Shown: positions 23,680 through 34,679, numbered from the stretch's first letter. The stretch is DNA of 64,000 nucleotides from Dichotomocladium elegans (GCA_025716815.1 JAIXMN010000022.1:310001-374000), one strand, 5' to 3'. Notes: generated from the sequence alone by a model not told the origin. Made by a program: numbers and translations.

Positions 23680-25086
23680 ATGGGTGCTCAAAAAAAGGAA
23701 TTGAGCTCATCTGGCCCTCGACGTTCTGCCCCTGGCAATTCGAAGCCCGCAATCTCCCCTGCCTTCCTGCGCCAGTTCCGCCTCGACTTTTCCAGTGCAA
23801 AAACGTCGATTGTGTGCCCCAACTCGGCCTGTGCAGACATTGGATCGATAAACATGTCTGCTAAAACGAACTCGGCCTACGAGCCCCCCGCGCCAATGTT
23901 CCACTGTAGATCATGCAACTCGGAATTTTTGCACACCCAGGTCACTGCTGCAATTACAGTGGCAAACCACGTGGCACCCAGGGACAAAACGATCCATCCC
24001 AAACCCCACAAGGAACCCGCGCAGCCGACAACCACAACTACCATAGACACCGAGCTGCCTCCAGGTATGTTTCTACATACTGATCCAAATATGCCTGACT
24101 GCATCCGGGAGATCCTTGCTCGCCTTACAGCAGCTGAAAAGGGCCTCTCAGATCTCGCCACAGTTGCGGCTGAAAACACTCGGCTTCTCAAACGCATTGA
24201 GAGCCTTGAACAAGCTCTTAAGGACTCCCAGGCTACCATTGCAGCCCTCCGTGCCAGCAGCCGCTCCCCAGGACCATCCCCATCAGCAGCAACAGCCACG
24301 TCTACTGCTACGACGTCGCCCTCCACGCGGGATGCATCCATTTATGCATCGCAACATGCCCCGCCCAATGCCACCCAGTCGCAAGCCACGAGCGCTCGCA
24401 GCTACGCTGCAGCTGCACGCCGTGCACCTCGGCACAATCGCCAGCCACCGTCATCCAAACGCGCAGTTACTGCAGCCGCGCGCCGTCTTACGGCCGTCCC
24501 GGAAACGCAGGGATATCAGTTTATATACGTCCCTTGTCGTCATCGTATGACCATCACTAACATGCGACAAATTCTACGAACTCTGCATGTGGATAATGGA
24601 CGGGTGCTTGATATCCACTTCCCCACCCGCCAGGTCGCTGCTCTCTTGGTCCACAACGATTTCGTTACGGAGATTACGACCATGCTTGCCGGCAAGGGTG
24701 TCTCCCTTACCACCTTCGACCCTCTCGACCCCACAACGCTCTTGGATCCCGCATTCCAAGATTGGACCGACGATCAACGCAAGGCGAAATGTGCTGAGCT
24801 CTACCACGACCGTATCGTGAAAGCGATTACCTTCGTCCGTGCCCCCGTCAAGTTTTCTGTTGCTCGCCATTTCTTCCGCGCTGGGATGCTCTCCCTCGAG
24901 GAGTTCCACAGTGTCTGCCCTCCTCGACCAGCTCGCACACCAACCACCGCTGAACACGACGCCATCCTCGCCCTTTCCGGCATGCAGCAGCCCCCAGTCG
25001 CTGACGAAATCGACGACGAGGAGATGGAATCACCATCACACACACCTTCTCCCTCTGGATCTGCTCCCACACATATTGATCAATAA
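23680..25086 (+). CDS. LINE1 ORF1 (RNA-binding/nucleocapsid-like protein)
   Basis: 468 residues from the first in-frame ATG. Visible parts: a CxxxxC...HCxxC zinc-ribbon-like region (CPNSAC and HCRSC); a heptad-rich helix (ENTRLLKRIESLEQALKD) likely to form a coiled coil; an Ala/Ser/Pro-rich linker; and a C-terminal globular part with YVPCRHRMTITNMRQILR that could be RRM-like. The order zinc/coiled coil/basic globular domain suits a LINE ORF1 protein that binds element RNA. The frame is open and conserved with LINE2 for about 95 codons before this ATG, so the true start may be upstream at a non-AUG codon. The stop TAA shares its last base with the ATG of ORF2 (TAATG). Confidence 0.8.
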   Translation: MGAQKKELSSSGPRRSAPGNSKPAISPAFLRQFRLDFSSAKTSIVCPNSACADIGSINMSAKTNSAYEPPAPMFHCRSCNSEFLHTQVTAAITVANHVAPRDKTIHPKPHKEPAQPTTTTTIDTELPPGMFLHTDPNMPDCIREILARLTAAEKGLSDLATVAAENTRLLKRIESLEQALKDSQATIAALRASSRSPGPSPSAATATSTATTSPSTRDASIYASQHAPPNATQSQATSARSYAAAARRAPRHNRQPPSSKRAVTAAARRLTAVPETQGYQFIYVPCRHRMTITNMRQILRTLHVDNGRVLDIHFPTRQVAALLVHNDFVTEITTMLAGKGVSLTTFDPLDPTTLLDPAFQDWTDDQRKAKCAELYHDRIVKAITFVRAPVKFSVARHFFRAGMLSLEEFHSVCPPRPARTPTTAEHDAILALSGMQQPPVADEIDDEEMESPSHTPSPSGSAPTHIDQ

Positions 25087-28000
25087 TGTGTGATATCACT
25101 ATCACTCTTTGGAATGCGAATGGTCTTGCCAAGCAGGCCATCTCGCCTATTATAGGTAAGTTTTCTAATTCTACGCTCATTTTTATCACCGAAACATGGC
25201 TCCTCTCTCCCCATCGCTATCCAACAGCATGGGATCAATATCACACATATGCATTACCTGTCCCTAACTCACATCGCGGTCGGATGGGCATAGCTCTGCT
25301 TGTCCACCCCGACTGCCCATATCCTATTCATGTCCTCCCCTCTTCATCCCCTCACGTCCTTTCCTGTCAAATAGCTGATACCCTCATCCATTGCCTGTAC
25401 CTTCCCCCATCCCATTCCCTCTCCACTTCCGCAGCTTTAGATATCCTCTCCTCCCTCCCCCTCAATTCTCATCATAGTACCACCAACACAATTATCTGCG
25501 GCGACTTTAATGGACGATCCGCCCGATTCCTGGGTGACTCTCGCACCAATGCTCGTGGTGCTCTCCTTGCCGACTGGTTTAGTGAGCAGGGCATCATCTG
25601 CTGGAACTCTCGCCTTGCTTTCGGACAGCCAACTTACGCTGCACACCGTGTAGACCAAGACGAAACCAGCATCATTGACCTTTTCTGTAGTACCGATGAG
25701 CTGCTCGAGCCGCAGCTCCATATTGACCATGATTTAGACCTCGGCTCTGATCATCGACCTGTTCACCTCTCGTTCCAACTTGCACAGCCACCCAACCGCA
25801 TCGCACACCCTCGTCTTCTTTGGCGACTGAGCAAACTGGCCGACCCCGACCCTTGCCATCAATATCAGGACCGATTCGCTGACCATATTTCGCCAGTCCA
25901 CGAGCGCATTGCTGCTGCTCTGGCCGATGATGAGGTGCAACCCGACCTCGATACTCTTGCTGAATCGCTTACTGGAGCGATTCACCAGGCTCTCGACGAC
26001 TCTGTCGGGCGACGCTCCCACCGCCACACGATCAAGGACTGGTTTTGGACCGATCAACTTGAAGCCGCGTTTCAAGAACGTGAGCTCTGTCACCGCCGCC
26101 GCCGGCAAGCGATTGGTGTTCACCGCCTCTACTGGCATGGTCGACACGCTGAGGCTGCCTCACAGTTTCGTTCCTTGCTACAACGACGGCGCCGGCAAAC
26201 ATGGCGTGAATTCTGCACCAAACTGGCTAGCGACGAGTTCTCCAACACAACTGCCTCCATAAAACGCATCCGCCAACGTCGTACCCATCACCCGACATTC
26301 ACCGACCCTGCTGGCCCCACTGTTGCCGCGAACCGGATGGCCCAGCATCTCACGACAGTGTATGCTGGAGACTATCTCCCTCGTGTCCGTGCTGCCCCGC
26401 CCCCTTGACCGCCTGGTCCACATTCGGTGGATGATTCGTGCCCATTTGACGAGGCATCCGTGAAGGACGCAATGGAAGTCGTCGCGCGCCGGAAGGCGCC
26501 TGGCGTTGACCATCTGCGTGCCGAGATGTTGACACCCATCTCTGGTCTCCTAGTCCCCGCCCTCACCGCCCTCTTTAAGTTGTGTTGGCGCTGGTCGTCT
26601 ACCCCTGCCGCATGGCGAGTTGCCCAGGTGGTTCCGATTTACAAGAAAGGCTCGCCCACGGATCCAGGCAATTTCCGGCCGATTAGCTTGACTTCGGTCT
26701 TGCGAAAGGTCATGGAAATCTGCCTGCGTGATGTGCTCCACGCTGCGTCACCGCCATTAGACATAGCCCAGGGTGGGTTCAGACCCCAACGCAGCGCCCT
26801 GGATCAAGCGCTATGTCTGCATGAGCTTGTCCTTCGCCATCGCGCCTACACAGGTCGTCTCCCAGTGCTAGTCTTCCTGGACATCAAGAGTGCTTACGAC
26901 ACTGTCGACCGGGCCGTCATCTGGCGCGCCCTCGAGCCACAGGCGCCTCCTGCCCTGCTCGGCTTATTACAGAGTCTTTTTGACGATGTATCAATCGAAG
27001 TTCTCCTTTCCGGCGCTCGCTCTACGCAATTCTGCCCTCCCACAGGTGTTTTGCAGGGCTCAATCCTCTCCCCCCACTTATATTCGCTCTATATTAACTC
27101 CCTACCTTCTCATCTCCGCGCACTTTTAGATATAGACTCTGACTCTGACTCTGACTTTGTGGCTCCTCGGCCGGCTTCCCGGTTGGTTGGTGGACAGTGG
27201 ATCAATTGCCTGCTGTACGCCGATGATGTCGCCCTCATTGCTGATGCCGACACCATGCCTCTCCTATTGGCTCGTGCAGAAGAACACTCCCACTCCCTTG
27301 GGTACCGTTGGAACCCTGCCAAATGCGTTGTCCTCAACCCTGGCAGTGGCCCGCCCCTCCAACTCTATGGCCAAGATATCCCCGTTGCTCCGTCGTTTCG
27401 GTACCTTGGCGTGCCGTTCAATTCTCGTTGCCAGATCGACCCCACCATGCTGGTCCAGCACAACGTGAGCTCTGCCGTCGCCGCCATGCGCACGCTTAGT
27501 TCGATTGGCTGTAGCCCTTCTGGGTTTCCTCGTCTCCTTTCTGTCCGCCTCTATCAGCAGTTCATCAGACCGAAAATGGAGTATGGCCTTGCCATTACTC
27601 CTTTTCTCAAGAAGGACCTGAAGATTCTTGAGCGCGGGCAAGATCAATGCCTCCGCCGCTTGTTCGGTGGCCACCGAACGTCCTCCACCATTGTGTTCAG
27701 GCACATGGCTGGATTGCCTACGATGGCGGAACGCGTCGAGATTCTCGGCGCAAAGTTCCTCATCCGCGCCCATTTCTTGCCGGAAAAGGCATTACTCACT
27801 GTCCTCCGCCCTCGCCTGGTACATGATCGCCGCCACCTGTGGCGCCGGCTCACCACCTCGAACGCCATCTGGAAACGGCTTCCTCCACCACCAGAAAACG
27901 CTGATAGCAAGGCGCTGAAGGCGACCATTAAGCGCTTCCGCCTCGATGGCCTGCATGATCGCCGCGCTGATCTTCACTCTGGTGTCCTTCTCTCGGCTGC

Positions 28001-28382
28001 TCGACCCGACCTTGGCGTGGATCCCATCCTCTTCCTGCCAATGACGTCTCGTGAGCGCAGTCGCCTAGTGCGCTGGCGCATGGGCTGGTTGCCTGGGAAG
28101 CCCATTGCTTGCCAATGCGGTGAAACACGCACCAGCCGCCACCACCTCATAGATTGCCTCTCTGTCGCTTCCCGCCTTGATGTGTCAGTGGATGTCTTCC
28201 CCAACCCCATCGACCATCTTCTCAACCGCCTCCCTCGCCGTCGCCCTCGTTCTGCTGCCCACCTTCTCTTCTGGCACACTCGTTGGCCTGCGCTGCTTCA
28301 AGTCCTGTCTGACATCGATCGTGTGTGCCACCCGCACGAGTCGCACACGGACGATGATGGCGACAATGGGTTCCAACTCTAA
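25086..28382 (+). pseudogene. LINE1 ORF2 (endonuclease-reverse transcriptase) with one nonsense codon
   Basis: 1098 codons, open apart from a single TGA at 26406-26408. LINE2 has CGT at the matching codon, so a CGN to TGA change is likely. Apurinic-like endonuclease at the N-terminus: WNANGL, FITETWL, CGDFNGR and GSDHRPVH. RT domain: NFRPISLTSVLRKVME, GGFRPQRSALDQ, FLDIKSAYDTVDR, GVLQGSILSPHLYSLYIN and the catalytic LLYADDVALIA. C-terminal CxC...H....C zinc-knuckle-like motif (CQCGETRTSRHHLIDC). ORF2 of a LINE nicks the target and copies RNA in place. A (GACTCT)-type repeat encoding Asp-Ser lies at about 27130-27155. The premature stop falls between endonuclease and RT, so this copy should not move unless the codon is read through. 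Confidence 0.93.
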
Positions 28383-28843
28383 GCTTGGCTCACTCCTCCA
28401 CCCCCGCCTCACCACCCCCCCTGCCACCGGCTGCTGAAGAGATGGTTCTCCTTGAGTTCGATTTCTGAGGCGTCGCGTGTGCCCGTTGTATACTTCTCCC
28501 CTTAGTTTAGATCTTATATTATATCTTATCCCATATTATTACTCGAAAAAAAGAAGACGGAAAAGAAGAAGAAGAAAAAAAAAAAAGAAAAAAGGCGAAT
28601 GCCACAAAAAAAAAAAAAAATATATATATATATTTATCTCCGATACTAACCCGCTTAGCCTTCCGGTTATGCCGTGCCTGATCCGAGACCACACTGTCAT
28701 TGTCCAGCCGCCTATAGTCTTTCTACCTTTTTCCCCTGCTCCCCCCATGGGGTTTTTCATAGCTTTCTCTTCCTGCACCTCGGGGCGGACATTAGCTCCA
28801 TTGAGCACGGTCCTTTATGCCTCACAAATAAACCAAGTTTCAT
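28383..28843 (+). other. LINE1 3' UTR
   Basis: About 460 bp. After the ORF2 stop come a C-rich segment, then an A-rich tract (about 28547-28620, mixed AAG and poly-A), a short (TA)n, and 215 bp ending aagtttcat directly before the tRNA-derived 15-mer. LINE2 has the same layout at 34680-35142. The element therefore ends in a specific sequence rather than a poly(A) tail. Confidence 0.75.
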
Positions 28844-28869
28844 CTCGGCCATGTTGTCGCCATGTTGTC
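28844..28869. repeat. LINE1/LINE2 junction: tRNA-Ser fragment copies (15 bp + 11 bp)
   Basis: ctcggccatgttgtc (28844-28858) is the right target-site copy of LINE1 and equals tRNA-Ser nt 1-15. It is followed at once by gccatgttgtc (28859-28869), equal to tRNA nt 1-11, which may be the left flank of LINE2. Confidence 0.8.
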
Positions 28870-29953
28870 TGACACGGTGTGGCGATTCACTTCTGGCCGA
28901 CCACTTTCCGTTTTCAAGAACGGAACGTTCGCTATGAAACGACCCCTCGACCTTCATCACGTGACCCTTTTTCCGGTCTGATCAAATTATTCTCGTTTCT
29001 GACTTCCTTGCCTTTCCTTTTCGGACGTTGATCAGTTATTTCGCTAAATCGTTAGCGTCATTTTATGCTCACACTATCTATCATTCCGCGCGCTATTTTA
29101 GTCCTTTCTTTATCATGGTGCTTAGTATATTTTCATTGGAACCTTCTCCGTTAACGTTTAGCTTAAGCCTATGTTTTATATGCCCTCTATGACCACTCTT
29201 TATTATCCAATTTATTTAGTCGAATTCATTCTTTTAGCTTAGAAGCAACGAGTATTTAGACAGCGAGGAGAGAAGCTAGAACGAGGTCTTCTCTTTCCCC
29301 GGGACGAAGAACTTTTATTGGAATATTCATTTCACCCACCTTCAGAACCCCTTTTGAGATTCACTCTGTATTGAAGTAGAGGAATCAGTCTTTATTTTGT
29401 TTGATTACACATACCTTTTGGAAACCCCTTCTTTGAGTGTATCGATTTTTGGAGTCGGTCGACGCAATCAAAGAGCCCGATTCTACGAGCGGATAATTTC
29501 TGTATATCTCATTACCCTTCTTTTCATTTTACGTACCCCTTTTGTTTTGGTTTACCTTTCAAGTAAACTGTACCCGGAGCTTTCTTTATATATATACTGT
29601 ACCGACGTGTCATGTCACACACTTCTTTCGCTTTCCAACACATTTTTTAGTTGGTTACACAAAGAAGTTTTCTCTCCTCCTCTAAAATACAACAACCTAC
29701 TAGCAAAAACACACAACAAACAGCGCAGGAACAGTTGCCTGCATTATCTAACACTCATACCGTCGAAATCCCCGTCGAAATCGGCAGATTGACCAGTCCC
29801 GCATCTCAATTGCCAATTCCCATCTCGACCATCAGCACCAAACGCGGTCAATCCCACATCCCAGACCGTCCGTCTCACATCCCTACCTTCAAAAAGAACC
29901 GCATCTCTAGCATCAGGTCCACCATCGCTCAGCCTGCCATCAATACCCCTGAA

Positions 29954-31384
29954 ATGGGTGCTCAGAAAAAGGATTTGGGCTCATCTGGTTCGAAGCGGGC
30001 TGCCTCGGGTAGTTTAAAGCCCGCTATTTCCACCGCCTTTATTCGCCAGCTCCGCCTTGACTTCTCCAGCGCAAAGACGTCGATCGTGTGCCCCAACTCG
30101 GCCTGCGCAGACATTGGAACGATCAATATGTCTGCCAAAACGAACCCGGCCTATGAACCAGCTGCACCAATGTTCCATCGTGGATCATGCAGCTCTGAGT
30201 TTATACACACGCAGGTCACTGCTGCTATCACTTTGGCCAACCACTCTGCACAAGAAAAAAACAAAAAACCTGCTAAAAGAATCCTGAAGCAATCTGTGCA
30301 ACCCGCCGCCACGCCCACTGCCATGTCTATCCCCACCAACATGGACACAGTCCAACCCGACGACACCGAGTTGCCTCCAGGTATGTTCTTACATACCGAC
30401 CCTAACATGCCGGATTGTATCCGTGAGATCCTTGCCCGCCTCACGGCGGCTGAAAAGGGTCTTTCAAACCTTGCCACGGTCGCAGCTGAGAACACTCGAC
30501 TCCTCAAGCGCATCGAGAGCCTGGAACAAGCTCTTGCAGATTCACAGGCCACTATTGCAGCCCTTCGTGCTAACAGTCCCCCACCTGCGCCCACAACTGC
30601 GCCACTGCCCATGGCGCAGCCTACCGCCGATGTCTCCATCTATGCATCACAACACGCCCCACTAAATCCTGCCCGAAGTCCGGAAACGAGTCCTAACAGC
30701 TACGCAGCAGCTGCTCGCCGAGCACCTCGCCACCAGCGCCAACAACCGCCATCCAAACGTGCTGTTAAAGCAGCCGCGCGACGCCTCACCGCCATCCCGG
30801 ACAACCAGGGCTACCAATACGTGTATGTCCCATGTAGACACCGAATGACGATCACAAACATGCGTCAAATCCTCCGGGTCCTGAAAGTGGATAATGGCCG
30901 TGTACTCGATATCCATTTTCCCTCTCGTCAGGTCGCAGCCCTCCTTGTGCACAATCACTTTTTCGAAGAGCTCACATCTCTCCTTGCCGGCAAAGGTGTC
31001 TCTCTTACATCCTTCGACCCCCTTGCGCCATCCTCGCTACTAGATCCTGCGTTTCAAGACTGGTCTGACGAGCAACGCGAGGCGAAATGCGCCGAGCTCT
31101 ATCATGGGCGTGTCCTGAAAGCTGTTGCTTTCATCCGCGCTCCGGTGAAATTCTCCGTGGCGCGTTTCTTTTTCCAATCAGGCGTACTCACTCCTACTGA
31201 GTTTAACGAGATCTGCCCACCCCAGTCAAAGCGTTCCCCCACAGCGGACGAAAAAGATGCAATACTCGCGTTAACCGACCTGCAACAAAACCACAGTGAC
31301 AACAATGTTCAAGACGAAGAAATGGACTCCACATCCTGCCCACCTTCTCCCTCCGGCCCTGCACTCACCCGCCTTGTCCAATAA
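29954..31384 (+). CDS. LINE2 ORF1 (RNA-binding/nucleocapsid-like protein)
   Basis: 476 residues from the first in-frame ATG; homologous throughout to LINE1 ORF1. The first Cys pair (CPNSAC) is kept, but the second is changed to HRGSC, so the zinc site may be lost. The coiled-coil segment (ENTRLLKRIESLEQALAD) and the YVPCRHRMTITNMRQILR region are intact. The frame is open back to 29651, just after a TAG, and the extra N-terminal part (VEIPVEIG, then IPTFKKNRIS) matches LINE1 with mostly third-position changes. The stop overlaps the ORF2 start as TAATG (31382-31386). Confidence 0.8.
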   Translation: MGAQKKDLGSSGSKRAASGSLKPAISTAFIRQLRLDFSSAKTSIVCPNSACADIGTINMSAKTNPAYEPAAPMFHRGSCSSEFIHTQVTAAITLANHSAQEKNKKPAKRILKQSVQPAATPTAMSIPTNMDTVQPDDTELPPGMFLHTDPNMPDCIREILARLTAAEKGLSNLATVAAENTRLLKRIESLEQALADSQATIAALRANSPPPAPTTAPLPMAQPTADVSIYASQHAPLNPARSPETSPNSYAAAARRAPRHQRQQPPSKRAVKAAARRLTAIPDNQGYQYVYVPCRHRMTITNMRQILRVLKVDNGRVLDIHFPSRQVAALLVHNHFFEELTSLLAGKGVSLTSFDPLAPSSLLDPAFQDWSDEQREAKCAELYHGRVLKAVAFIRAPVKFSVARFFFQSGVLTPTEFNEICPPQSKRSPTADEKDAILALTDLQQNHSDNNVQDEEMDSTSCPPSPSGPALTRLVQ

Positions 31385-34300
31385 TGAGTGAAATTACCAT
31401 CACTCTTTGGAATGCGAATGGTCTTATCAAGCAGGCCATCTCGCCTATTATAGGTAAGTTTTCTACTTCTACACTCATTTTCATTACAGAAACATGGCTT
31501 CTCTCTCCCCATCGATACCCAACAGCATGGGATCAATATCACACCTACGCACTCCCCGTTAACAATTCACATCGCGGTCGGATGGGCATAGCTCTACTAG
31601 TTCACCCCGACTGCCCTTATCCTATCCATGTCCTTCCTTCATCCTCTCCTCATCTCCTCTCATGCCAAATCGCAGATACCCTCATTCACTGCCTGTACCT
31701 TCCCCCCTCCGCTTCCCTCCCCAATTCAGCTGCTTTAGATATTCTCTCCTCCCTCCCCCTTAATTCTCACCATAGCATAGCCAACACCATCATATGTGGC
31801 GATCTCAATGGCCGGAATGCCCGCCTCCTCGGAGACACCCGAACAAACTCTCGCGGTGCCTTGCTCGCCAACTGGTTTGGCGAACAAGGTATCATTTGCT
31901 GGAATTCTCGCCTCGCCTTTGGCCAACCGACTTATGTTGCTCGGCGGGTTGATCAAGATGAGGCTAGTGTGATTGACCTTTTTTGTAGCACTAACGAACT
32001 ACTAGAGGCGCACATCCACATCGATCATGATGCTGACCTCGGCTCGGACCACCAGCCTGTGCACCTCAGGTTTACGCTTCCTCAACCACCCTGCCGCAAC
32101 GATCACCCTCGCCTCCTCTGGCATCTCAGCAAATTAGATGATCCAAAACCACGGCACCTATACCAAGACCGCTTCGAAGCCCTAGTCACTCCAGTCAAAG
32201 AGCGTATATCTGCTGCGTTGGACGCTGACACCGTCTGTCCGGACCTTGACGCTCTCGCGGAGTCCCTCACAACGGCCGTCCACCAGGCCCTAGACGACTC
32301 GGTCGGTCGCCGCTCTCCCCGCCGTACTTACAAGGAATGGTTCTGGACCGATCAACTTGAAGCCGCGTATCAAGAGCGAGAGCTTTGTCACCGCCGCCGC
32401 CGCCACGCCATAGGAATCCATCGACTATACTGGCATGGGCGCCACTCGGAAGCTGTCTCCACCTTTCGCTCCTTACTGCAGAGCCGCCGCCGTCAAACGT
32501 GGCGCGAATTCTGCTCCAAGATGGCCAGCGACGATTTCTCTGCCACCACTGCCACCATAAAACGCATCCGCCAAAATCGTGCCCATCACCCGACATTCAC
32601 CGACCCTGCGGGTCCTGCGATTGCTGCGGAACGGATGGCCCAACACCTCACGACTGTGTATGCTGGCAATTTTCTCCCTCGTATATGTGCTGCCCCGCCC
32701 CCTCGTCCTCTTGGGCCACATTCGGTGGATGATGCCTGCCCGTTTGACGAGACATCCGTGAAGGATGCAATGGGAACAGTTGCAATCCGAAAGGCGCCTG
32801 GCATCGATCATTTGCGAGCCGAGATGTTGACCCCCATCTCCGGCCTCTTAGCCCCCGCCCTCACTGCCCTGTTCCAGTTGTGTTGGCGCTGGTCTTCTAC
32901 ACCTGCCGCATGGCGAGTTGCCCAGGTGGTCCCGATATACAAGAAAGGCTCGCCCACGGATCCAGGCAATTTCCGACCGATTAGCTTGACATCGGTCTTG
33001 CGAAAGGTCATGGAAATCTGCCTGCGTGATGTGCTCCACGCCGCGTCGCCGCCATTAGACATAGCTCAGGGTGGGTTTAGACCCCAACGCAGTGCCCTGG
33101 ACCAAGCGCTCTGTCTACACGAACTTGTCCTCCGCCATCGTGCATACACCGGCCGCCTCCCGGTCTTGGTCTTTTTAGACATAAAAAGTGCCTATGATAC
33201 CGTTGATCGGGCTATCATATGGCGTGCTCTTGAACCACAGGCCTCTCCTGCTCTTCTCGGCATTCTGCAAAGCCTTTTCGACGATGTGGCCATCGAGGTC
33301 CTTCTTTCCGGCGCTCGCTCTACCAAATTTTGCCCTTCAACTGGTGTTTTGCAAGGCTCAATCCTCTCTCCTCACCTTTACTCGCTCTATATTAACTCCC
33401 TACCTTCTCATCTCCGCGCACTTTTAGATATAGATTCGGACTCGACTCTGACTTTGTGGCTCCTCGGCCGGCTTTCCGGTTGGTTGGTGGACAGTGGATT
33501 AATTGCCTTCTCTACGCAGACGATGTCGCTCTCATTGCTGATAATGAAACAATGCCTCTCTTATTGACACGTGCCGAAGAACACTCTCGCGCACTTGGCT
33601 ATCGTTGGAACCCAGCCAAATGCGTCGTGCTTAACCCTGGCAATGGCGCGTCCCTCCAACTCTATGGCGAAGATATTCCTATCGCGCAATCATTCCGATA
33701 TCTTGGTGTCCCTTTCAACAGTCGGTGCCAGATCGACCCCATCTTGCTTGTCCAACACAATGTCAGCTCCGCCGCCACTGCCATGAGGACGCTTAGTTCG
33801 ATTGGCTGTAGCCCATCTGGTTTTCCTCGCCTCCTCTCTGTTCGCCTCTATCAACAGTTCATCAGGCCGAAAATGGAGTATGGCCTCCCCATTACTCCTT
33901 TTCTCAAGAAGGACCTGAAGATTCTTGAGCGCGGGCAAGATCAATGCCTCCGCCGCTTGTTCGGTGGCCACCGAACGTCCTCCACCATTGTGTTCAGGCA
34001 CATGGCTGGATTGCCTACGATGGCGGAACGCGTCGAGATTCTCGGCGCAAAGTTCCTCATCCGCGCCCATTTCTTGCCGGAAAAGGCATTACTCACTGTC
34101 CTCCGCCCTCGCCTGGTACATGATCGCCGCCACCTGTGGCGCCGGCTCACCACCTCGAACGCCATCTGGAAACGGCTTCCTCCACCACCAGAAAACGCTG
34201 ATAGCAAGGCGCTGAAGGCGACCATTAAGCGCTTCCGCCTCGATGGCCTGCATGATCGCCGCGCTGATCTTCACTCTGGTGTCCTTCTCTCGGCTGCTCG

Positions 34301-34679
34301 ACCCGACCTTGGCGTGGATCCCATCCTCTTCCTGCCAATGACGTCTCGTGAGCGCAGTCGCCTAGTGCGCTGGCGCATGGGCTGGTTGCCTGGGAAGCCC
34401 ATTGCTTGCCAATGCGGTGAAACACGCACCAGCCGCCACCACCTCATAGATTGCCTCTCTGTCGCTTCCCGCCTTGATGTGTCAGTGGATGTCTTCCCCA
34501 ACCCCATCGACCATCTTCTCAACCGCCTCCCTCGCCGTTGCCCTCGTTCTGCTGCCCACCTTCTCTTCTGGCACACTCGTTGGCCTGCGCTGCTTCAAGT
34601 CCTGTCTGACATCGATCGTGTGTGCCACCCGCACGAGTCGCACACGGACGATGATGGCGACAATGGGTTCCAACTCTAA
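31384..34679 (+). pseudogene. LINE2 ORF2 (endonuclease-reverse transcriptase) with one frameshift
   Basis: 3296 nt against 3297 in LINE1, consistent with one missing base. The endonuclease motifs are WNANGL, ITETWL, CGDLNGR (Asn in place but Phe to Leu) and GSDHQPVH. RT motifs match LINE1, including the catalytic YADDVALIA. The frame is lost at about 33441-33446 inside the Asp-Ser coding (GACTCT) repeat and resumes in the next frame with APRPAFRLVGG up to the stop at 34679. The last 800 bp or so are almost identical to LINE1, including the C-terminal zinc-knuckle-like motif. Confidence 0.92.

Larger units (their letters stand above)
17752..28843 (+). mobile_element. LINE1: APE-type non-LTR retrotransposon inserted at the tRNA-Ser 5' end, interrupted by a gypsy element
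   Basis: About 5.5 kb of LINE sequence once the nested gypsy element and its duplicated 4 bp are removed. It starts at acacacttctt (17752), is broken by the gypsy element at 17763-23348, and resumes tctttcgctctcc. The same junction is uninterrupted in LINE2 (acacacttctttcgct, about 29619). It carries ORF1 and ORF2 overlapping as TAATG, a 3' UTR with an A-rich tract (about 28550-28620) and a further 215 bp shared with LINE2. It is flanked on both sides by the 15-bp tRNA duplication. Relative to LINE2 it seems to lack about 740 bp of 5' sequence. Confidence 0.9.

Noticed and set aside
23877..24341. 154-codon minus-strand frame, and similar ones at 30151-30639, 27264-27773, 33690-34070 and 34271-34576
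   Set aside because: Antisense shadows of LINE ORF1/ORF2; their similarity in the two LINEs follows from the sense coding sequence.
28600..28620. A-run as the LINE1 3' end (poly(A) tail)
   Set aside because: Both LINE1 and LINE2 continue with the same 215 bp up to the tRNA-derived duplication, so the run is internal.
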